NCBI GenBank assembly: GCA_963781065.1
Contig: CAWAET010000004.1
Coordinates: 124,001 to 188,000, forward strand
DNA from: CALZJC01 sp963781065
GTDB taxonomy: Bacteria; Acidobacteriota; Thermoanaerobaculia; Multivoradales; JAHEKO01
Reading direction: 5' to 3'
Length of the DNA: 64,000 bases
In this document: piece after piece, positions 9,437-19,657 of the stretch
How the letters are laid out: each line of letters opens with the position of its first letter
How positions within the stretch are numbered: the first letter of the stretch is position 1
Program-made: the position numbers and the translations under genes
The notes under the pieces: model-generated
Database searches by the model: none
Told to the model about the DNA's origin: nothing
The model's input: the letters and a program-made list of their open reading frames with translations, nothing else

Positions 9437-12334
9437 GTGACGCAAAGAAACACCGAGTCGATCGCGGGCTTTGCCCCGATGGTCGCCATGACGCTGGCCC
9501 TGGCGGTGGCCCTGGGCCTGCCGGCGCCGACCCGGGGGCAGGACCCGCCCGCCGAGCCGATCCTGCGGATCGACGCCGGGATGCACACGGCCCCGATCCA
9601 GAGCGTGGGAGTGGACGCCGCCGGCCGGTATCTGGTGACCGGCTCGCACGACAAGTCCGTCCGCGTCTGGGAGTTGCCCGGCGGCCGGCTGCTGCGAACG
9701 ATCCGGCCTCCGATCGGCGAGCGTCAGGAGGGCAGGATCTTCGCGGTCGCTCTCTCTCCCGACGGCGAGACGGTGGCCTGTGGCGGGTGGACCAAAGCCG
9801 GCGGGCCGAAACACAACATCTACCTCCTCGACCGGGCGAGCGGCCGCCTGACCCGGAGAATCGCGGGACTGCCCAACGTCGTCCTTGACCTCGCCTTTTC
9901 CGCCGACGGCGCGCTCCTGGCCGCGAGCCTCGGGGGCAAGAACGGCGTTCGCGTGTTCCGCACCGCGGACGGCTCCCTGGCCGGGGAGGACCGCGAGTAC
10001 GGAGGATCCAGCTACGGCGTCGCCTTCTCTCGCGACGGCCGGCTGGTGACGACCTCCTATGACGGCCTTCTCCGCCTCTACGACCGCGAGCTTCGGCTCG
10101 TGGCGAAGCAGAAGGCGCCCGGTGGGAGCCGCCCTCACGCCGTGGCCTTCTCGCCGGACGGGGCCAAGATCGTCGTGGGCTTCTTTGACTCGACCGAGGT
10201 CGACGTCCTCTCGGGCCGGGACCTCTCCCACCTCTTCTCGCCGGACACTACCGGCGTGGCCAACGGTTACCTCTCTTCGGTCGCCTGGTCCGCCGACGGT
10301 CGTTCGCTCTACGCCGGTGGGCGGTGGGACGTAGCTGGAAAGTACCCCGTTCGTCGCTGGTCCGAGGCCGGCCGCGGCGCCTTCATGGATCTGGCGGCCG
10401 CGTCCGACACAATCTTGGATCTCCAGGCGATCCCGGGCGGCGCCATCGTCTTCAGCGCCGCGGACCCCGCCTTCGGGATCTTCGACGCGCGGGGCGAGTT
10501 GGCGCTTTTCGAGGGGCCGCCCGATCGGCGACTTTCGAACGGTCTCGGGACGGGTTTCGGCTCTCGCCGGACGGCGCGGAGGTGACGTTCGGCTACGAGA
10601 GCCAGGGCAAGTCGCCGGCCCGGTTCTCGCTCGCCGAGCGCCGGCTCGAGCTCGAGCCCGAAGCCGCGAGCCTGGAGCGTCTCACGCCACCCCGGACCGC
10701 GGTCCCCGGAATCGAGATCACCGGCTGGAAGAACACCTATGAGCCCATGCTCGACGGCCAGAAGCTCGAGATCGAGGACTTCGAGAGATCCAGAAGCCTG
10801 GCAATCGGCCCCGACGGCGACAGCTTCCTCCTGGGCACCGCTGGCAACTCCGCCTCTACGATCGAGCGGGCGAAGCTGAGGTGGAAGGTGCCGGCGCCCG
10901 GAACCGCCTGGGCGGTCAACATCGCCGCCAACGGCAAGGTGGCGGCCGCCGCCTTCGGCGACGGCACCATCCGCTGGTTCCGGCTGACCGACGGCCAGGA
11001 GCTGCTGGCCTTCTTTCCCCACGCGGACCGCGAGCGCTGGGTGCTGTGGACCCCCTCCGGGTATTACGACGCCTCGCCCGGGGCCGAGGACCTGATCGGC
11101 TGGCACGTCAACCGCGGCGCCGACCAGGCGGCGGACTTCTTTCCCGCCTCGCGGTTTCGCTCGACCTACTACCGGCCGGACGTGGTGGCCCGGGCCCTCA
11201 GCAGCCTCGACGAGGCGGAGGCGGTGCGGCTGGCCGACGCCGCCCGGGGGCGAGCCAGCTCTCGGACCGCGGTGCTCGCGGAGCTGCCGCCGGTGGTCGA
11301 GATCCTCTCTCCGGCCGACCCGGTGACCACCGCCGACCCGGAGGTCACGGTGGAGTTCCGCGTCCGCTCCTCGGAGCCGGTGACCGGGCTCCGGGCGCTG
11401 GTGGAAGGGCGGCCGACGGCGCGGGGCGGGCGGGTGACCGGGCCGTCGGCGACCTCGGAGACGCGGACGATGACCGTGCCCATCCCGGCGCGGGACTGCG
11501 AGATCGCCGTGGTGGCCGAGAACCGGCACGGCGCCAGCGTGCCGGCGACGCTGCGCGTCCGCTGGACCGGTGCCAAGCCCGGGTTCGTCGTCAAGCCGGT
11601 GCTCTACGTCCTGGCGATCGGCGTCAGCAAGTACCGGAGCGCGGACCTGAAGCTGACCTTCCCGGCCAAGGACGCCGCCGACTTCGCCGCCGCCCTGGCG
11701 GCCCAGAAGGGGGGGCTCTATCGCGACGTGGTCGTCCGCTCCGTCACCGACGGCGACGCCACCAAGGGAGAGATCCTCGACGCTCTCGAGTGGCTCGAGC
11801 GGCGAGGTGACCAGCAAGGACGTGGCGATGGTGCTGATCGCCGGCCACGGCGTCAACGACGCCAACGGCCGCTACTACTACCTGCCGGTCGACGCCGACA
11901 CCGGGCGGCTGAAGCGCACCGCGGTCGCTTTCTACGAGATCCGCGACACCGTCAACAGCCTGGCGGGCAAGGTGCTGTTCTTCGTCGACACCTGCCACTC
12001 GGGAAACGTCATGGGCGCGCGGCGCGGGGTGGCCGACATCACGGCGGTGGTCAACGAGCTGGCGAGCGCCGAGAACGGCGTCGTGGTGTTCGCCGCCTCG
12101 ACCGGCCGGCAGTACTCGCTGGAGGACCCGGCCTGGGGCAACGGCGCCTTCACCAAGGCCCTGGTCGAGGGGCTGAGGGGCAAGGCCGACTACGAGGCGG
12201 ACGGGCGGATCTCGATCAACGAGCTCGACCTCTATCTGTCGGAGCGGGTCAAGGAGTTGACGGGTGGAAAGCAGACGCCGACCACCACCAAGCCCGAGAC
12301 CGTGCAGGACTACCCGATCGCCGTCAAGCGATAG
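9437..12334 (+). CDS. Exported WD40-repeat/caspase-like (peptidase C14) protein, broken by two frameshifts
   Basis: An N-terminal export signal (ATG at 9479 lies inside it; GTG at 9437 is my preferred start) precedes WD40-type repeats (GRYLVTGSHDKSVRVW, FAVALSPDGETVACGG, HAVAFSPDGAKIVVG). A second part (SPDGAEVTFGYES to about 11590) and a caspase-like domain follow, with catalytic His in IAGHGVND (codon 11845) and Cys in VDTCHSGN (codon 11992). The protein is read in three frames: it shifts at about 10525-10555 and again at about 11800 (WLER then VTSKDVAM). Intact length would be about 965 residues. Both catalytic residues survive. The breaks may be sequence errors or real decay. Confidence 0.75.
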
Positions 12335-12362
12335 CCGGAGCCCGGCCGGCCAGGCCGTCGGC

Positions 12363-15300
12363 TCAGAAGCCGCGCAGGGGCAGCGTCACGGGAGCGCCCA
12401 GCAGCCGCCGCAGCGCCTTGACCGACACCGTCGCCGTGGTGGCGCCGCCGGCCTGCTGCTTCTGCTCCCAGGCCTCGCGGGTCATGACCACCAGCTCATC
12501 CAGCCCGCGGCCGCCGAGCTGGGTGTTCAAGGTGTCGAAGTCGCGCCCGGAGGACATCGCGGCGAAGGCGCTTTCGGCCTTCTCGAGCTGGTCCCTGAGG
12601 ACCGCGGTGCGGTCGACCTGCGACCGGGTCGGCCGGCCGTCGTAGCCGGTCACCGCGCCGTAGACCGTCGGCCAGCTTCTCGCGCAGCTTGCGCGTCGCC
12701 CGACAGCGGCCCCGCCTTGCTGGTCGAGACCAGGGCCGAGCGGAACTCCTCCAGGGCGTCGGCGAACTCGCCGAGCCGCCGCGCGATCCGGTTGCCCTCG
12801 GCCATGCCCTCCGCCCGCGCCCGCGCCTGGTCGCGCAGGTCGGTGGCGGCGTCGACGGTGTAGGTCAGCCGCCCGAGCAGGGCGTAGAGCTCGAGCGCCA
12901 GCTGCTGCTGGATGGCGCGGTCCTCGTCCGAGTGGGTCGAGCGCGGGTCCTTGACCAGCGAGACGGTGCCCTCGAAGCTCTCCTTGCCCTTCTTCACCCG
13001 GTAGGTGTAGGTGCCCTCGGGCACCCGCGGCCCGACGAAGGCCGGCGCCAGCGAGGTCGCCGGCGGCAGCTTGGGCGGCTTCAAGCGCATCGGCCAGTCG
13101 ACCCGGTTCATCCCCTTGCGCTTGCCGCCGGGCAGGGTGGTGATGAGCTTGCCGTCGGCGTCGAAGATCTCCACCGCGAGGCTGCCGAAGATGTGCCGCC
13201 GCGACTGGTAGAAGACGATGCTCGGCCGCCGCCGGCGGGTTGCGGCCGACGAACTCGTCGTCGCCGCCAAAGCCGAAGCTGGGGCTGTTGAGCACCATCA
13301 CCGCGTCGCGCGACGGCAGCAGCGCGAACTCGGCGTCGAGCACCTCCTGGGTCAGGGCCCTGAGCGGCGTCAGGTCGTCGAGGATGTAGACGCCGCGGCC
13401 GTGGGTGCCGACGATCAGGTCGTGCTCGCGCGGGTGGATGTCCAGGTCGCGCACCGGCACCTTGGGCACCTCGCCGGTGAAGCGCGCCCAGCGGCCGCCG
13501 CCGTCGAGCGAGATGTAGAGCCCCATCTCGGTGCCCAGAAAGAGCAGGTCCGGGTTCACCGGGTCCTGGAGGGCGACATGGGCGAAGCCCTCGATCTCGT
13601 CGCTGGCCAGCGGCGTCCAGCTCCGGCCCAGGTCGGTGGTGCGGTAGAGGTAGGTGGCCATGTCGCCCGAGCGGTGGCCGTCGACGGTGACCAGCGCCGC
13701 CGCCTCGTCGTGCGGGCTGGCCTCGACGTGCGACACCCACAGCCCCGCCGGCAGGCCGGGGATGTTGGCGGTGACGTCGGTCCAGCCGCCGCCGCCGTCG
13801 GTCGTGACCTGCACCAGGCCGTCGTCGGTGCCGACCCAGATGACGTCGCCGTTCTCGGGCGACTCGCTGATGGTGTAGATGGTGGTGTTGTTCTCGGCGG
13901 TGGAGTTGTCGATCGACAGGCCGCCCGACTCGAGCTGGCGCTGGCGCCGCGGGTCGTCGGTGGTGAGATCGGGCGAGATCTTCTCCCACGACTCGCCGCG
14001 ATCGCGCGAGCGGAAGAGGAACTGGCAGCCGAAGTAGACCGTGCCCGGGTTGGCCCGCGACAGGTGGATCGGGCTGTTCCAGTTGCAGCGGTAGTCCTCC
14101 TCGCCCGCCTCGGGCAACGGCTGGATGCGCTTGATCTCGCCGGTCGAAAGGTGGTGGCGCATCAGCTGGCCGCCCTGATACTCGACGTAGACGACGTCCG
14201 GCGAGTTGGGATCGCGGTAGGCGTGGAAGCCGTCGCCGAAGCCGATCGGCTGCCAGTCGCGGTTCTCGATGCCGCCCGGGGACCGGCTCGGGCCCATCCA
14301 GGTGCCGTTGTCCTGCAGGCCGCCGTAGACGTTGTAGGGCCACTCCAGGTCGTAGCTCACCTCGTAGAACTGCGAGACCGGCAGCGCCCGCACCATGCTG
14401 AAGGCGCTGCCGCGGTTGTAGGAGATATAGACCCCGCCGTCGGTGCCCAGCACCATCTCCTGCGGGTTGTCGGGGTTGATCCACAAGGCGTGGTGGTCGG
14501 GGTGGACGCCGCGGAAGCCAAAGCCGGCGAACGGCGTGGTGAACGACCTGCCGCCGTCCTCCGAGACGGTCAGCACGAGGCCCGGCTTGTAGACCCGGTT
14601 GAAGTCCGCCGGATCGACCACCAGATAGGCGAAATAGAACGGCCGCATGACGACGTTCGTCGAGTCGTTGACCCGCGCCCAGCTCTCGCCCAGATCGTCG
14701 GAGCGGTAGAGCGCCGTCCGCTCGGACTCGACCAGCGCGTAGACCCGGCTCGGCCGCGACGGCGCCACCGCGACGGCGATGCGGCCCTTCTCGCCCGCCG
14801 GCAGTCCCCGGGTCAGCTGGCGCCAGGTCGCGCCGCCGTCGGTCGACTTGTAGAGGCCCGAGCCGGGGCCGCCCGAGGTGAAGAAGTCCGGCGAGCGGCG
14901 GAACTGCCACATGCCGGCGTAGAGCACGCTCGGGTCCTGCGGGTCGAGCGACAGGTCGGAGCAGCCGGTGTCGGCGTCGACCCAGAGGACCCGTTCCCAG
15001 CTGGCGCCGCCGTCGGTGGTCTTGTAGACGCCGCGCTCGTCGTTGGCGTTCCACAGGTGGCCGGTGGCGCACACCCAGACGGTGTCGCCGTCCTCGGGAT
15101 GGACCTGGATGCGGCTGATGCGCTCGGAGTCGGCGAGCCCCATCAGCTGCCAGCTGTCGCCGCCGTCGGCGCTCCGGTAGAGGCCGGTGCCGATCGAGAT
15201 GGAGTTGCGCGTCCAGCTCTCGCCGGTGCCCACCCAGACCGTCTGCGGGTCCCGCGGGTCGATGCGGATGGCGCCGATCGACTGGCTGTGCTCGTCGAAG

Positions 15301-15545
15301 ACCGGCTTCCAGGTCAGTCCGGCGTCGCTGGACTTCCAGACGCCGCCGCTGGCGGCGCCGGCGTAGATCACCAGCGGGTCGCCGGCCGCCGCGTCGATGG
15401 CGGCGATCCGGCCGCTCATCACCGCCGGCCCGATCGACCGCGCGCGCAGGGCGCCGAAGGTGTTGGAGTCGATCTCGACCGCGGCCGTCGCTGGCAGCGC
15501 GGCACCGAAGAGGAGTGCCAGAAGGATGGACCGTTTCGTCTGCAT
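12363..15545 (-). CDS. Large exported BNR/VPS10 (sortilin-like) beta-propeller protein, frameshifted near its C-terminus
   Basis: The product starts MQTKRSILLALLFGAALPATAA, a signal peptide, and then carries a long series of Asp-box/BNR propeller repeats (GGVWKSSDAGLTWKPV, GLYRSADGGDSWQL, GVYKTTDGGASW, GLYKSTDGGATW, LYRTTDLGRSWTP). This is the 'glycosyl hydrolase, WD40/YVTN/BNR' family, common and abundant in Acidobacteriota; no catalytic residues can be named. The frame breaks at about 13218-13240 (NPPAAA then SIVFYQSRR) and twice more around 12660-12690, where DAQ, LREKLAD and VYGAVTGY lie in three frames. Intact length would be about 1060 residues. Four to five missing or extra bases in one gene favour assembly error. 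Confidence 0.8.
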   Translation of the reverse strand: MQTKRSILLALLFGAALPATAAVEIDSNTFGALRARSIGPAVMSGRIAAIDAAAGDPLVIYAGAASGGVWKSSDAGLTWKPVFDEHSQSIGAIRIDPRDPQTVWVGTGESWTRNSISIGTGLYRSADGGDSWQLMGLADSERISRIQVHPEDGDTVWVCATGHLWNANDERGVYKTTDGGASWERVLWVDADTGCSDLSLDPQDPSVLYAGMWQFRRSPDFFTSGGPGSGLYKSTDGGATWRQLTRGLPAGEKGRIAVAVAPSRPSRVYALVESERTALYRSDDLGESWARVNDSTNVVMRPFYFAYLVVDPADFNRVYKPGLVLTVSEDGGRSFTTPFAGFGFRGVHPDHHALWINPDNPQEMVLGTDGGVYISYNRGSAFSMVRALPVSQFYEVSYDLEWPYNVYGGLQDNGTWMGPSRSPGGIENRDWQPIGFGDGFHAYRDPNSPDVVYVEYQGGQLMRHHLSTGEIKRIQPLPEAGEEDYRCNWNSPIHLSRANPGTVYFGCQFLFRSRDRGESWEKISPDLTTDDPRRQRQLESGGLSIDNSTAENNTTIYTISESPENGDVIWVGTDDGLVQVTTDGGGGWTDVTANIPGLPAGLWVSHVEASPHDEAAALVTVDGHRSGDMATYLYRTTDLGRSWTPLASDEIEGFAHVALQDPVNPDLLFLGTEMGLYISLDGGGRWARFTGEVPKVPVRDLDIHPREHDLIVGTHGRGVYILDDLTPLRALTQEVLDAEFALLPSRDAVMVLNSPSFGFGGDDEFVGRNPPAAAEHRLLPVAAAHLRQPRGGDLRRRRQAHHHPARRQAQGDEPGRLADALEAAQAAAGDLAGAGLRRAAGARGHLHLPGEEGQGELRGHRLAGQGPALDPLGRGPRHPAAAGARALRPARAADLHRRRRHRPARPGAGAGGGHGRGQPDRAAARRVRRRPGGVPLGPGLDQQGGAAVGRRASCARSWPTVYGAVTGYDGRPTRSQVDRTAVLRDQLEKAESAFAAMSSGRDFDTLNTQLGGRGLDELVVMTREAWEQKQQAGGATTATVSVKALRRLLGAPVTLPLRGF

Positions 15546-15678
15546 CGCCTGTCTCCTGAGCATGGGCCACGGCTGCCCGCAGGGTGGCAGGCGGCTCGCG
15601 GCCACCGGTTACGCGGCGGCCCTCGAGTCTCAAAGAGCACGGGCGGGCCGCCGACCCGCCCGTGCCCGGAACCGGCGG

Positions 15679-16689
15679 CTAGCCGCCGGCCGCCGACTCC
15701 TCGGCCGGGGCCTCCTTCTTGGCGGGCATGGCGAAGAAACCCTCCTCGATGTCGCCCGGGTTGATCGCCACGCTCTCGATGGTGATCGTCTGGCCGACGG
15801 GGGCGCCCTTGGCCTTGCTCTCGATCGAGTAGGGCAGCACCAGCGTGGCGCCATCGCAGGGAGTCTCCGCGTCCACCACTGCCGAGGTCGCGAGACAGAC
15901 CTGCTCGTAGCCGCCGATGGCGGTCTCGATATCCATCTCCTGGCCCTGGACCTTGGTCTTGCCCTCCTGCTTGATGGCCACGAAAGACTTGCTGTCGAGA
16001 TAGTGGTAGCGGACTTCGCCGTTCTTCTTCGTCAGCTTGAGCTTGTAGACCTTGGTGCCCTCCATCTCCTCGGCGCCGATCAGCTCCAACTGGGTGCCCT
16101 TGGCCTCCCAGTCGAACAGCGGGCCCTCGATGTCGGCCTGCTCGACGAGCTGCTCGGCCTGGTCTTCGGGCATCGGCTGGGGCTCGGTCTGGCCCATGAA
16201 CGGCATCAACATCCAGGCGGTCTCGCCGTCCGAGGCCTGGATGCCGGTCATGCCCTGAATGGTGAACTCGAGGCGGATCCGGTCGGGCCGCTCCATGGTC
16301 ATGGTGAACGGCGCATCCATGCCCGGGCCCATGCTCATGGTGCCCGCGAAGCGCACCGACTCGATCGCCTTCCAGGTGTCAATTCCGCCGAGCGCCTCGT
16401 AGTGCGACGCCAGCACCTCGTCGAGGGTGAGGTCCGCGGCCATCATCTCGGGCTTGGCGGCCATCTCCTCGGCCTTCAACTCGGCGTCGCCCGCCATCTC
16501 CTCGGCCTTCTCGGCCATGGCCTTGGCGTCGTCGGCCACGTTCTCGGCCTTCTCGGCCATTCCCTTGGCGTCGTCGGCCATCTGCTTGGCTTTGTTGGCC
16601 TCCATCTCCTGCTGCGGCTCCTGGGCCGCTGCCGGCAGCAGGCCGCACAGCGCGATCATCACGAGCAAGGCGGTAGCTCTCTTCGTCAT
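15679..16689 (-). CDS. Exported LolA-like protein with an alanine/glutamate coiled-coil stretch
   Basis: After a signal peptide (residues 1-22) comes a repetitive coiled-coil segment, residues about 25-80, built from variants of DDAKGMAEKAE. A LolA/LolB-like beta domain follows (about 85-315), introduced by HYEALGGIDTWKAIESV and containing SDGETAWMLMPFMG. The GG-x-D-x-W start motif is shared with the exported proteins at 17603 and 31919, so these are probably paralogues. Outer-membrane lipoprotein-sorting proteins have this fold, but binding of lipoproteins is not shown. The acidic, alanine-rich insert is unusual for the family. Confidence 0.6.
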   Translation of the reverse strand: MTKRATALLVMIALCGLLPAAAQEPQQEMEANKAKQMADDAKGMAEKAENVADDAKAMAEKAEEMAGDAELKAEEMAAKPEMMAADLTLDEVLASHYEALGGIDTWKAIESVRFAGTMSMGPGMDAPFTMTMERPDRIRLEFTIQGMTGIQASDGETAWMLMPFMGQTEPQPMPEDQAEQLVEQADIEGPLFDWEAKGTQLELIGAEEMEGTKVYKLKLTKKNGEVRYHYLDSKSFVAIKQEGKTKVQGQEMDIETAIGGYEQVCLATSAVVDAETPCDGATLVLPYSIESKAKGAPVGQTITIESVAINPGDIEEGFFAMPAKKEAPAEESAAGG

Positions 16690-16767
16690 CTCGGGTACCC
16701 TCCGTGGTTTCTTGGGGATTCGGCGCGCTGGCCGGTGAGACCGGGCGGCGGCCCTCGGGCGTTGATA

Positions 16768-16783
16768 CGGGCGGGGCCGCCCG
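16768..16783. other. Perfect 7-bp hairpin in the divergent promoter region
   Basis: CGGGCGG and CCGCCCG are separated by two bases between the divergent genes at 16689 and 16870. It has no T-tract and so is more likely a protein-binding site than a terminator. TAGAAT near 16836 could be a -10 element for the rightward gene. Confidence 0.3.
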
Positions 16784-16869
16784 TTGTTGCGGCCCGATTA
16801 TAGAGCAGCCAACGGGCTCGCAGTTCCCCGACCGGCTAGAATCGACAGCCGTCCCCGAGGAGGTGCCCG

Positions 16870-17562
16870 ATGAGCGCGACCCCAAGCCTTTTCCGCCCGG
16901 CCTTGTTCACTTTCCTGGGCGACCTCGAGCGCAACAACGACCGCGACTGGTTCGAGGCCAACCGGGCCCGCTACGAGAGCCACCTGCTGCACCCGGCGCA
17001 GGAGTTCATCTCCGAGTTCGCGCCCCGGCTACGGCGCCTCAGCCGCCACTTCAACGCCGACCCGCGGCCGGGCAAGGGGACGCTGTTCCGGATCTACCGT
17101 GACGTTCGCTTCGCGAAGGACAAGAGCCCGTACAAGACCTGGATCGGCATCCAGTTTCGCCACCGGTCGGCAAAGGACGCCCACGCGCCGGGCTTCTACC
17201 TCCACCTGCAGCCGGGCAACATCATGGCCGGCGCCGGCATCTGGCATCCCGACACCAAGACCACCAACCGGATCCGCGACGCCATCGTCGAGAACGCCCA
17301 GGGCTGGAAGACCGCCAGCCGCGGCAAGCGCTTCCGCCAGGAGTTCGAGCTCGGCGGCGACAGCCTCAAGCGGCCGCCCCGTGGCTACGACCCCGAGCAC
17401 CCGCTGATCGACGACCTCAAGCGGAAGGACTTCTTCGGCCTCTCGACGCTCACCCAGAAGACCGCCACCTCGCCGGGTTTTCTCGACGAGTACGAGCGCC
17501 TCTGCCGGGCCGGCTGGCCGCTGATGCGGTTCCTGTGTCGCGCGGTCGGCGTCGACTACTAG
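16870..17562 (+). CDS. DUF2461 (TIGR02453) family protein
   Basis: This 230-residue cytoplasmic protein has the family's opening pattern FTFLGDLERNNDRDWFEANRARYE and the later RIYRDVRFAKDKSPYKTWIG and GFYLHLQP segments. The biochemical function of the family is not known. A strong ribosome site (GAGGAGG) precedes the ATG. It is followed 40 bases later by the LolA-like exported protein, but no functional link is evident. Confidence 0.85.
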   Translation: MSATPSLFRPALFTFLGDLERNNDRDWFEANRARYESHLLHPAQEFISEFAPRLRRLSRHFNADPRPGKGTLFRIYRDVRFAKDKSPYKTWIGIQFRHRSAKDAHAPGFYLHLQPGNIMAGAGIWHPDTKTTNRIRDAIVENAQGWKTASRGKRFRQEFELGGDSLKRPPRGYDPEHPLIDDLKRKDFFGLSTLTQKTATSPGFLDEYERLCRAGWPLMRFLCRAVGVDY

Positions 17563-17602
17563 GCGCCACCTTTCCGATCACCCCGTTTGGCCAGGAGGAC
17601 GA

Positions 17603-18394
17603 ATGATGAATCCGAGGACCAGGAGCCTCACCGGCGGCCTCGCCCTGATGCTGCTCGCCCTGCCCCTCGCCGCCGGCGAGATGGGCGTCGCCGACGCCAG
17701 GAGCGCCGAGATCGCCGAGTCGGTGATGCAGAAGATGGGCGGCCACGATGCCTGGGAGTCGACCCGCTACCTCACCTGGAACTTCTTCGGCAGCCGGCGC
17801 CACCTGTGGGACAAGCACACCGGCGACCTCCGGGTTGAGGGGACCGATCGCGAAAGCGGCGACGCCTATCTGGTGCTGATGAACCTGAATGGCAAACAGG
17901 GCCGCGCCTGGGTCCAGGGCGAAGAGGTGACCGACCCGGAGGCGCTCGCGGCGCTCCTCGACCGTGGCGAGGCCGCCTGGATCAACGACTCCTACTGGGT
18001 GTTCATGCCCTACAAGCTGCGCGACCCCGGGGTCACCCTGAAGCACGTCGGCCGGGAGACGATGGTGGATGGCCGCGAAGCCGAGGTGCTCGAGCTGACC
18101 TTCGCGGAGGTCGGGCGTACGCCGGAGAACAGGTACCGGGTCTACGTCGCCGCGGACAGCGGGCTGGTCGAGCAGTGGGACTTCTACGCCCAGGCCGCCG
18201 ACCAGGAGCCGCGCTTCCAGATCCCCTGGCACGACTGGCGGCGGCACGGCGGCATCCTGCTCTCGGCCGATCGCGGCGAGCGGGGCCACAGCGGCATCGG
18301 CGTCCTCGCCGAGGTGCCGGACAGAGCGTTCTCGAGCCCCGACCCGCTGGACTGGGACGCCCTCGTGCCGCCGGACGGAGAGCCCGGCCAGTGA
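17603..18394 (+). CDS. Exported LolA-like protein
   Basis: The 263-residue product has a signal peptide (residues 1-25, ending LPLAAGE) and the motif KMGGHDAWESTRYLTWNFFG followed by a beta-rich domain with LMNLNGKQGRAW and YRVYVAADSGLVEQWDFY. This layout matches the LolA-like exported proteins at 15679 and 31919. Two ATG codons lie in tandem at 17603 and 17606; the AGGAGG site favours the second. The next gene starts with a GTG overlapping this stop, so the two are translationally coupled. Confidence 0.6.
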   Translation: MMNPRTRSLTGGLALMLLALPLAAGEMGVADARSAEIAESVMQKMGGHDAWESTRYLTWNFFGSRRHLWDKHTGDLRVEGTDRESGDAYLVLMNLNGKQGRAWVQGEEVTDPEALAALLDRGEAAWINDSYWVFMPYKLRDPGVTLKHVGRETMVDGREAEVLELTFAEVGRTPENRYRVYVAADSGLVEQWDFYAQAADQEPRFQIPWHDWRRHGGILLSADRGERGHSGIGVLAEVPDRAFSSPDPLDWDALVPPDGEPGQ

Positions 18395-18795
18395 GATCCC
18401 TCCCTCGCCGCGGCTGGCTCGCCGTCGCCGCCGTCGCCGTCGCCACGGTCGCCGCATGCGGTGGCGGTGAGCCCGGAGCTGGTACCGGCGACGCCACCGC
18501 CCGCACCTACCAGGTACGAGGCATCCTCGCGGCGCTGCCCGATCCGGCAACCGGCGCGGGGCAGCTGCGCATCCGCCACGAGGCGATCCCGGACCTGGTC
18601 GGCATGAGCGGCGAGATCGAGGGCATGGCGGCGATGACGATGCCGTTCCCGGTGGCCGAGACGGTGGACCTGGTGGGCTTTGCCGCCGGTGACGCGGTTC
18701 GGTTCGACCTGCGGGTCGACTGGGAGGCGCCGCGCCCGGTCGAGGTCACGGCGATCGAGAGGCTGCCGGCCGGGACGACACTGGCGCTCGACTAG
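18391..18795 (+). CDS. Copper-binding (CusF-like) periplasmic lipoprotein
   Basis: The protein starts at a GTG that overlaps the upstream stop (GTGA). Its N-terminus is a lipoprotein signal with lipobox VAAC at residue 22-25. The mature part contains YQVRGILAALP, IRHEAIPDLV and MAAMTMPFPVA, the pattern of CusF-type copper-binding domains, where His and Met residues in the HEAIP and MTMPF segments bind copper. It probably binds copper in the periplasm, held to a membrane. Coupling with the LolA-like gene upstream may mean joint envelope function. Confidence 0.75.
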   Translation: MRSLPRRGWLAVAAVAVATVAACGGGEPGAGTGDATARTYQVRGILAALPDPATGAGQLRIRHEAIPDLVGMSGEIEGMAAMTMPFPVAETVDLVGFAAGDAVRFDLRVDWEAPRPVEVTAIERLPAGTTLALD

Positions 18796-18880
18796 CCTGC
18801 CCTTCTCGCCGATCGTCGTAGCGAAACGCCGCAGGTACATACGGTGTTCTAGTCGACGATTGGTTAGAAGGACAGGCTAG
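18792..18880. terminator. Long imperfect hairpin between convergent genes, probable bidirectional terminator
   Basis: The 15 bases CTAGCCTGCCCTTCT at 18792 pair with 18866-18880 at all but one position, and pairing continues inward through CGATCGTCG against CGACGAT. The left arm includes the stop codon of the copper-protein gene, and the next gene ends 28 bases beyond the right arm on the other strand. Confidence 0.6.
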
Positions 18881-18907
18881 CCGCGCGGGGTCGCGAACGG
18901 CGCGACC

Positions 18908-19657
18908 CTACTCGTCGTCGTCTTCGTCGTCGTCGTCGCCACCACCGCCGCCACCGGTCTCGAACTCGAACTCGGTGATGGTGCGGTTGCCGCTGCGCTC
19001 GATCGCCAGGACCTCGCCCTTGTAGACGGTGCCCGGGCGCATGAACTCCGGCGGTACCGTCACCCGGGTGCCGCGGCCGCGGGGAACGTCCACCTCGAAA
19101 GTCTCGAGGCGCCCCTCGTCCTTCTCGACGATGACGATGTAGCCCGAGATCCTGCTGCCCGGCGGATCCGGCACCATCTCCCACTCGATGTAGGTGTCTC
19201 CGGGGTCGACGTCGTCCTGCTCCTCCATGGGGTAGAGGATCACCGGCGCGTCCGGCAGGGCGTGGGTCAGCAGGGCGCTGCCGCGGACGGGCTGGCCCTT
19301 GGTCGACGTGCCGCGGAACCGGTAGTAGCCCTTGGGAAAGCGCGCCAGCAGGTCCTCGAGCGGCTGGACCTCGAAAGACGGCTCGGCGCTCTCGAAGAAG
19401 CCCTCGGTGATGCCCTGCATGCCGACGCCGCCCTCGGCCAGGATGTTGAGGATCACGTTGCCGCGGGGATCCCTCACCTGCATGCTGTCCCAGCCGTCGC
19501 CGTCGAGAAAGATCTGGATTCCCGCGTCGCCGTCGGTGTCGTTGATCTCGAAGAAGATCTGCCTGGCACTCAGCGGGACCGCCTGCGCCGCCGGCGCCAG
19601 CAGCCCGACGAGCAGGACGGCCGCGGCCCCGGCCAGAAAAGCTCTGTTATGTCTCAT
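18908..19657 (-). CDS. Exported protein with fibronectin-like region and acidic Gly-Asp tail, function unknown
   Basis: A signal peptide (MRHNRAFLAGAAAVLLVG.., cleaved near AQA-VPL) leads into a domain starting IFFEINDTDGDAGIQIFLDG. A later segment (GSRISGYIVIVEKDEGRLETFEVDV...VYKGEVLAIERSGNRTI) looks like a fibronectin type III fold. The last fifteen residues are six Gly followed by nine Asp/Glu. I start at the ATG at 19657, which has an AGGAG site. No enzyme motif is visible. The acidic tail resembles the Asp/Ser tail of the exported protein at 55355. Confidence 0.6.
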   Translation of the reverse strand: MRHNRAFLAGAAAVLLVGLLAPAAQAVPLSARQIFFEINDTDGDAGIQIFLDGDGWDSMQVRDPRGNVILNILAEGGVGMQGITEGFFESAEPSFEVQPLEDLLARFPKGYYRFRGTSTKGQPVRGSALLTHALPDAPVILYPMEEQDDVDPGDTYIEWEMVPDPPGSRISGYIVIVEKDEGRLETFEVDVPRGRGTRVTVPPEFMRPGTVYKGEVLAIERSGNRTITEFEFETGGGGGGDDDDEDDDE

